Assembly: GCA_946186535.1 (NCBI GenBank)
Contig: CAMHNT010000076.1
Location: forward strand, 1 to 9,572
Source of the DNA: an uncultured Clostridia bacterium
GTDB lineage: Bacteria > Bacillota > Clostridia > Oscillospirales > Acutalibacteraceae
Reading direction: 5' to 3'
DNA: 9,572 nucleotides
Position 1 is the stretch's first letter, and every line of letters starts with the position of its first letter. The position numbers were made by a program, and so were the translations under genes. The notes below the pieces were generated by a model. The model did not search any database. It was not told where the DNA came from and saw nothing but the letters and a program-made list of their open reading frames with translations. Positions 6,904 to 9,572 of the stretch are shown piece after piece.

Positions 6904-7031
6904 AAATGATCAAATACTAAAATTTCACGAAAAAGTTTAAAAGAGAACTATCAACTTTTTTAAAAGTTGGCAGTTCGAGGGCAGAGCCCTCGTGGGTTTT
7001 TAAGTTGCGCCGGCGAAGCCAAGTGCCCTTG
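6904..7031 (+). repeat. Structured intergenic repeat, copy A
   Basis: This is the full-length partner of the segment at 1-97, in inverted orientation. Its first 49 bases align with copy B at 37 of 43 aligned positions by hand count, and its last 25 bases share GCGCC, a GAA-loop hairpin and AAGTGCCCTTG. It is rich in stems: AAAAAGTT/AACTTTTT (6930-6937 with 6953-6960), CAACTTT/AAAGTTG (6952-6958 with 6963-6969), CGAGGGC-AGA-GCCCTCG (6976-6992) and GGC-GAA-GCC (7012-7020). A longer-range pairing of 6976-6983 with 7024-7031 (8 bp, one G-U) competes with the 6976-6992 hairpin. It holds no credible ORF. It could be a MITE-like or REP-like dispersed element or a small structured RNA; the window does not settle which. 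Confidence 0.75.
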
Positions 7032-7063
7032 GGGTACAAAGCCCTTAACGAAATGTTACTCCT

Positions 7064-7088
7064 AAAAATGCCGCAAAGCGGCATTTTT
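7064..7088 (-). terminator. Rho-independent terminator after the P-type ATPase gene
   Basis: A perfect 11-bp stem (7064-7074 with 7078-7088) has a 3-base loop and a GC core GCCGC/GCGGC flanked by A and T runs. It therefore has U tracts on both strands and could work in both directions. It lies 50 bases past the ATPase stop, and on the minus strand it separates that gene from the pyrH operon. Confidence 0.85.
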
Positions 7089-7101
7089 TAATTTTTTGTG
7101 C

Positions 7102-7121
7102 AGATAAACTATCGTTTATCT
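7102..7121. other. Hairpin between ATPase stop and terminator
   Basis: AGATAAAC, loop TATC, GTTTATCT: a perfect 8-bp stem, 17 bases past the ATPase stop and ahead of the main terminator. It lacks a U tract on the minus strand, so it is more likely a 3'-end stabiliser or an auxiliary stem than a terminator. Confidence 0.5.
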
Positions 7122-7137
7122 TATTTTTCTGGAATTA

Positions 7138-9450
7138 TCAGGGTATTTTTGAAAACAAAAACATTAGCATTATCATAACAGCCGCATCACATACAGCCAT
7201 TATTATCATATAAAAATCAATATACGTCAGAACCGAAGCCAGACCGAAAAATCCGCTGAAAAAGCTGAATGCCAGTATGAAACCTGCTATGGAAACAACA
7301 ATAACAAAAAGCTTTATCGGAGACAATGGTTTATATATCTTTATTATAAGAATAATACCCGTTACTGCCATAGCAAGCACACACAGTGAGGATACCTCGA
7401 AATCGGTGAGCTTTCCGAATTCCGCAATAATTACCACCGTCAGAACAGCAGAAATATTTGCGACGGCGGCAGGAACGGAATTTTTTATAATATTCTTCAA
7501 AAAACTTCCGCTGATACGTTTCTTGTTTTTCAGGAACGATAATATAAATGACGGAAATCCTATCGTCAGACAGCTTATCAGAGTCATCTGAATCGGCTCA
7601 AAAGGATAGGGATAATCTATAAACATGAATATCAGCGTCATGACTGCGGAAAAAATCGTCTTCGCAAGAAACAGCGACGCACTGTTCTGAAGATTGTTTA
7701 TGGAACGTCTTCCCTCCTCGACGACCGCAGGAAGAGATCTGAAATCGGAATCAAGAAGCACAAGCTGGGAGATGTTTCTTGCGGCGGAACTGCCGTTTGC
7801 AGGAGCTATCGAACAGTCGCTCTCTTTCAATGCGAGAACATCGTTCACGCCGTCCCCTATCATTCCGACCGTGTGACATTTGTCCTTCAAAGCGGAGACA
7901 ATCAATTTTTTCTGATTCGGCGTTGCTCTTCCGAAAATCCTATTGTTCTCAACAATTCCGGGAATTTCCTCATCTTTCACTCCAGACATATCAACACATT
8001 CGCTTTTTTCTTTAAAAACTGAAGAACAGAGTTTTCTCACGGTTACGGGATTATCGCCGGATATAATTTTAAGTTCAACGTCCTGACTCTGAAAATAGTC
8101 AAAAGTTTCTCCGATACTTTCTCTGACCTCCTCTGACATCAAAATAAATCCGACCAATACCAAATCATCCGGAAGTTCAAAATTCTTAGGCGGAGTATTG
8201 GATTTTGCAACGGCAACAACCCTGTAATTCTCGGAATCGTTTTCGCTTAAATCAGAATAGTCGGCATTTTCCTTAAACATAGTTTCCGCTGAACCCATAA
8301 AAATGGTTCCAAATCCTTCGGCTGTTACGGCAGACCATTTTCTCTCGGACGAAAACGGATATTTTTCCTTTACATCAGCAGTGAAGTCGCCGCTGTTCTC
8401 AAAGCAGCTGCGTATTGCGTTCATAGTCGCATTGCTGTCATCGGAATTTGATGAAATTATTGAAACAAGCTTTCTCAGATATTCTTCATCAAAATTTTTC
8501 GATGATACAATTTTCTCGACCTTCATCTCACCTGTCGTGATTGTGCCCGTTTTATCGAGACAGAGAACATCGGTTCTTGCAAGCGCTTCAAGAGAATAGA
8601 GGTCCTGAGAGAGGATTTTCTTTCTAGAAAGTCTGATCACTCCGATTGCAAAAACAGTCGATATCAGAAGAACGAGCCCCTCCGGAATCATGCCTATCAG
8701 AGCAGCGGCAGAACTTTCAACGGCTTCTTTTAATGTGTTGTGAGACAATGTATACTGATTATAAAAAAGCAGTCCGCCGAAAGGGATAATGCATATACTT
8801 ATTACAACAATAATTTTGCGTATTACGTTCACGATTTCGGAATTTGTTTTCTTCACATATTTTATCTGCCCCAAAACCGAATCGGCATAATTATCGCTGC
8901 CTATCCCTGTTATCCTGCAAAGACATTTCCCGCTTACAATAAAGCTTCCCGAAAGAAGCTTTTCACCTTCTGGTTTGAAAACCGAGTCGGATTCGCCTGT
9001 TACGAGAGCTTCGTTGACCTCGCAGCTTCCGCTCAGAATTATGCAGTCATTTGGTATCTGGCAGCCTGGGGAAAGCTCTATGACATCGTCCTTCACAAGC
9101 TCGCCGATGCTTACGCTCTGTCTATTCCCATCTCTTATGACGGTGACGGGCGAACGATTTACGATCGAAAGTTTGTCGATGACACGCTTCGAACGTATTT
9201 CCTGAATAATACCTATAAATGTATTGCAGATTACAACCATCATGAAAAGACAGTTTTTCAGTGATCCTACCTCGATAAGAATCACTGCAATAGCAAGATT
9301 CAGAATATTGAAAAGTGAAAATATATTTTCAAAAAGAATATGTTTGTATGATTTGGTTGTTATTGTTTCGGGCTTGTTTCCGTCTCCGTTTTTTCGTTTT
9401 TTCAAAACTTCGGATTGAGTCAGTCCCAATATATTCCTCTTAGACTCCAT
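7138..9450 (-). CDS. P-type cation-transporting ATPase, CtpE/ExP7-like
   Basis: This is a membrane ion pump of the HAD-type P-ATPase superfamily, 770 residues and intact. The actuator motif TGES is at 151-154. The membrane-4 motif is IPEGLVLL (255-262), the phosphorylated aspartate D299 lies in DKTGT, and the nucleotide domain has PFSSERKW (365-372). SGDNP (464-468) and the hinge GDGVND (532-537) follow. About ten membrane segments are expected, six of them after residue 590. PEGLVLL and LTIGFPSF (628-635) in membrane 6, without the NxxTD of classical calcium pumps, resemble the group that includes mycobacterial CtpE, reported to take up calcium. Calcium is thus a guess. The usual KGAPE appears as MGSAE (385-389), without the lysine. 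There is no N-terminal metal-binding domain. AGGTG precedes ATG 9450 by 5 bases; no clear promoter is seen in 9451-9572. Confidence 0.93.
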   Translation of the reverse strand: MESKRNILGLTQSEVLKKRKNGDGNKPETITTKSYKHILFENIFSLFNILNLAIAVILIEVGSLKNCLFMMVVICNTFIGIIQEIRSKRVIDKLSIVNRSPVTVIRDGNRQSVSIGELVKDDVIELSPGCQIPNDCIILSGSCEVNEALVTGESDSVFKPEGEKLLSGSFIVSGKCLCRITGIGSDNYADSVLGQIKYVKKTNSEIVNVIRKIIVVISICIIPFGGLLFYNQYTLSHNTLKEAVESSAAALIGMIPEGLVLLISTVFAIGVIRLSRKKILSQDLYSLEALARTDVLCLDKTGTITTGEMKVEKIVSSKNFDEEYLRKLVSIISSNSDDSNATMNAIRSCFENSGDFTADVKEKYPFSSERKWSAVTAEGFGTIFMGSAETMFKENADYSDLSENDSENYRVVAVAKSNTPPKNFELPDDLVLVGFILMSEEVRESIGETFDYFQSQDVELKIISGDNPVTVRKLCSSVFKEKSECVDMSGVKDEEIPGIVENNRIFGRATPNQKKLIVSALKDKCHTVGMIGDGVNDVLALKESDCSIAPANGSSAARNISQLVLLDSDFRSLPAVVEEGRRSINNLQNSASLFLAKTIFSAVMTLIFMFIDYPYPFEPIQMTLISCLTIGFPSFILSFLKNKKRISGSFLKNIIKNSVPAAVANISAVLTVVIIAEFGKLTDFEVSSLCVLAMAVTGIILIIKIYKPLSPIKLFVIVVSIAGFILAFSFFSGFFGLASVLTYIDFYMIIMAVCDAAVMIMLMFLFSKIP

Positions 9451-9572
9451 ATACGCACCTATAAAAACACAGCATTATTTTTTTGCAATAAAGGTTGATT
9501 TAAGCAAAATCCGACTCTTCATCAAAAATTTCAAACGTTCGCTGCCAAATAATATTTAAATAAATTCATTTA

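Noticed and set aside
6904..7031. An IS fragment or CRISPR array in the intergenic region
   Set aside because: No transposase remnant, no regularly spaced direct repeats and no spacer-like units. The segment is one structured repeat with a single other copy in the window.
8740..9264. A 174-codon open frame on the plus strand opposite the ATPase gene
   Set aside because: It is antisense to TGES-containing ATPase coding sequence, has a tyrosine- and cysteine-rich composition typical of shadow frames, and no ribosome site.
9451..9572. A possible promoter for the ATPase gene (TTGATG, 17 bases, TAAATC on the minus strand)
   Set aside because: The boxes match the consensus at only 4 and 3 of 6 positions in very AT-rich DNA, so it is not better than chance. 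The true promoter may be here or beyond the window.

Overview
The window looks like chromosomal DNA from a low-to-moderate-GC Firmicute, most likely a Ruminococcus-like member of the Clostridia (Oscillospiraceae). The basis is the gene order (pyrH-frr-uppS-cdsA-dxr-rseP-ispG), the MEP isoprenoid route, purine-rich Shine-Dalgarno sites and very AT-rich spacers. The genus is an inference from overall impression; no search was run.

All genes lie on the minus strand, so transcription runs from high to low coordinates. At the right is one complete P-type ATPase gene (7138-9450), of the kind that includes mycobacterial CtpE and streptococcal ExP7. Below it comes a 406-base intergenic region (6732-7137). 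In order of minus-strand reading it holds two hairpins, one of them a good terminator, then a structured repeat, then AT-only palindromes and a convincing sigma-A-type promoter 45 bases ahead of pyrH.

From 6731 to 146 runs a tight seven-gene operon. It encodes UMP kinase, ribosome recycling factor, undecaprenyl diphosphate synthase, CDP-diglyceride synthase, DXP reductoisomerase, the site-2 protease RseP and the Fe-S enzyme IspG. Dxr and IspG are two steps of the MEP pathway. UppS turns the resulting C5 units into the C55 lipid carrier for wall synthesis, and CdsA opens phospholipid synthesis. PyrH and Frr serve nucleotide supply and translation. The whole is a housekeeping envelope and translation operon, and all catalytic residues I looked for are present.

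The protein-coding content is ordinary and I do not see a new multi-gene system. Four things deserve a second look. Two copies of the same structured intergenic repeat bracket the operon in opposite orientation (1-97 and 6904-7031), with stem changes that preserve pairing. rseP has an odd translation start, where the only good Shine-Dalgarno site points to an AUA codon. RseP also has an insertion of roughly 95 residues inside its PDZ region. Finally, an ATPase gene sits where rpsB-tsf would often be found upstream of pyrH.
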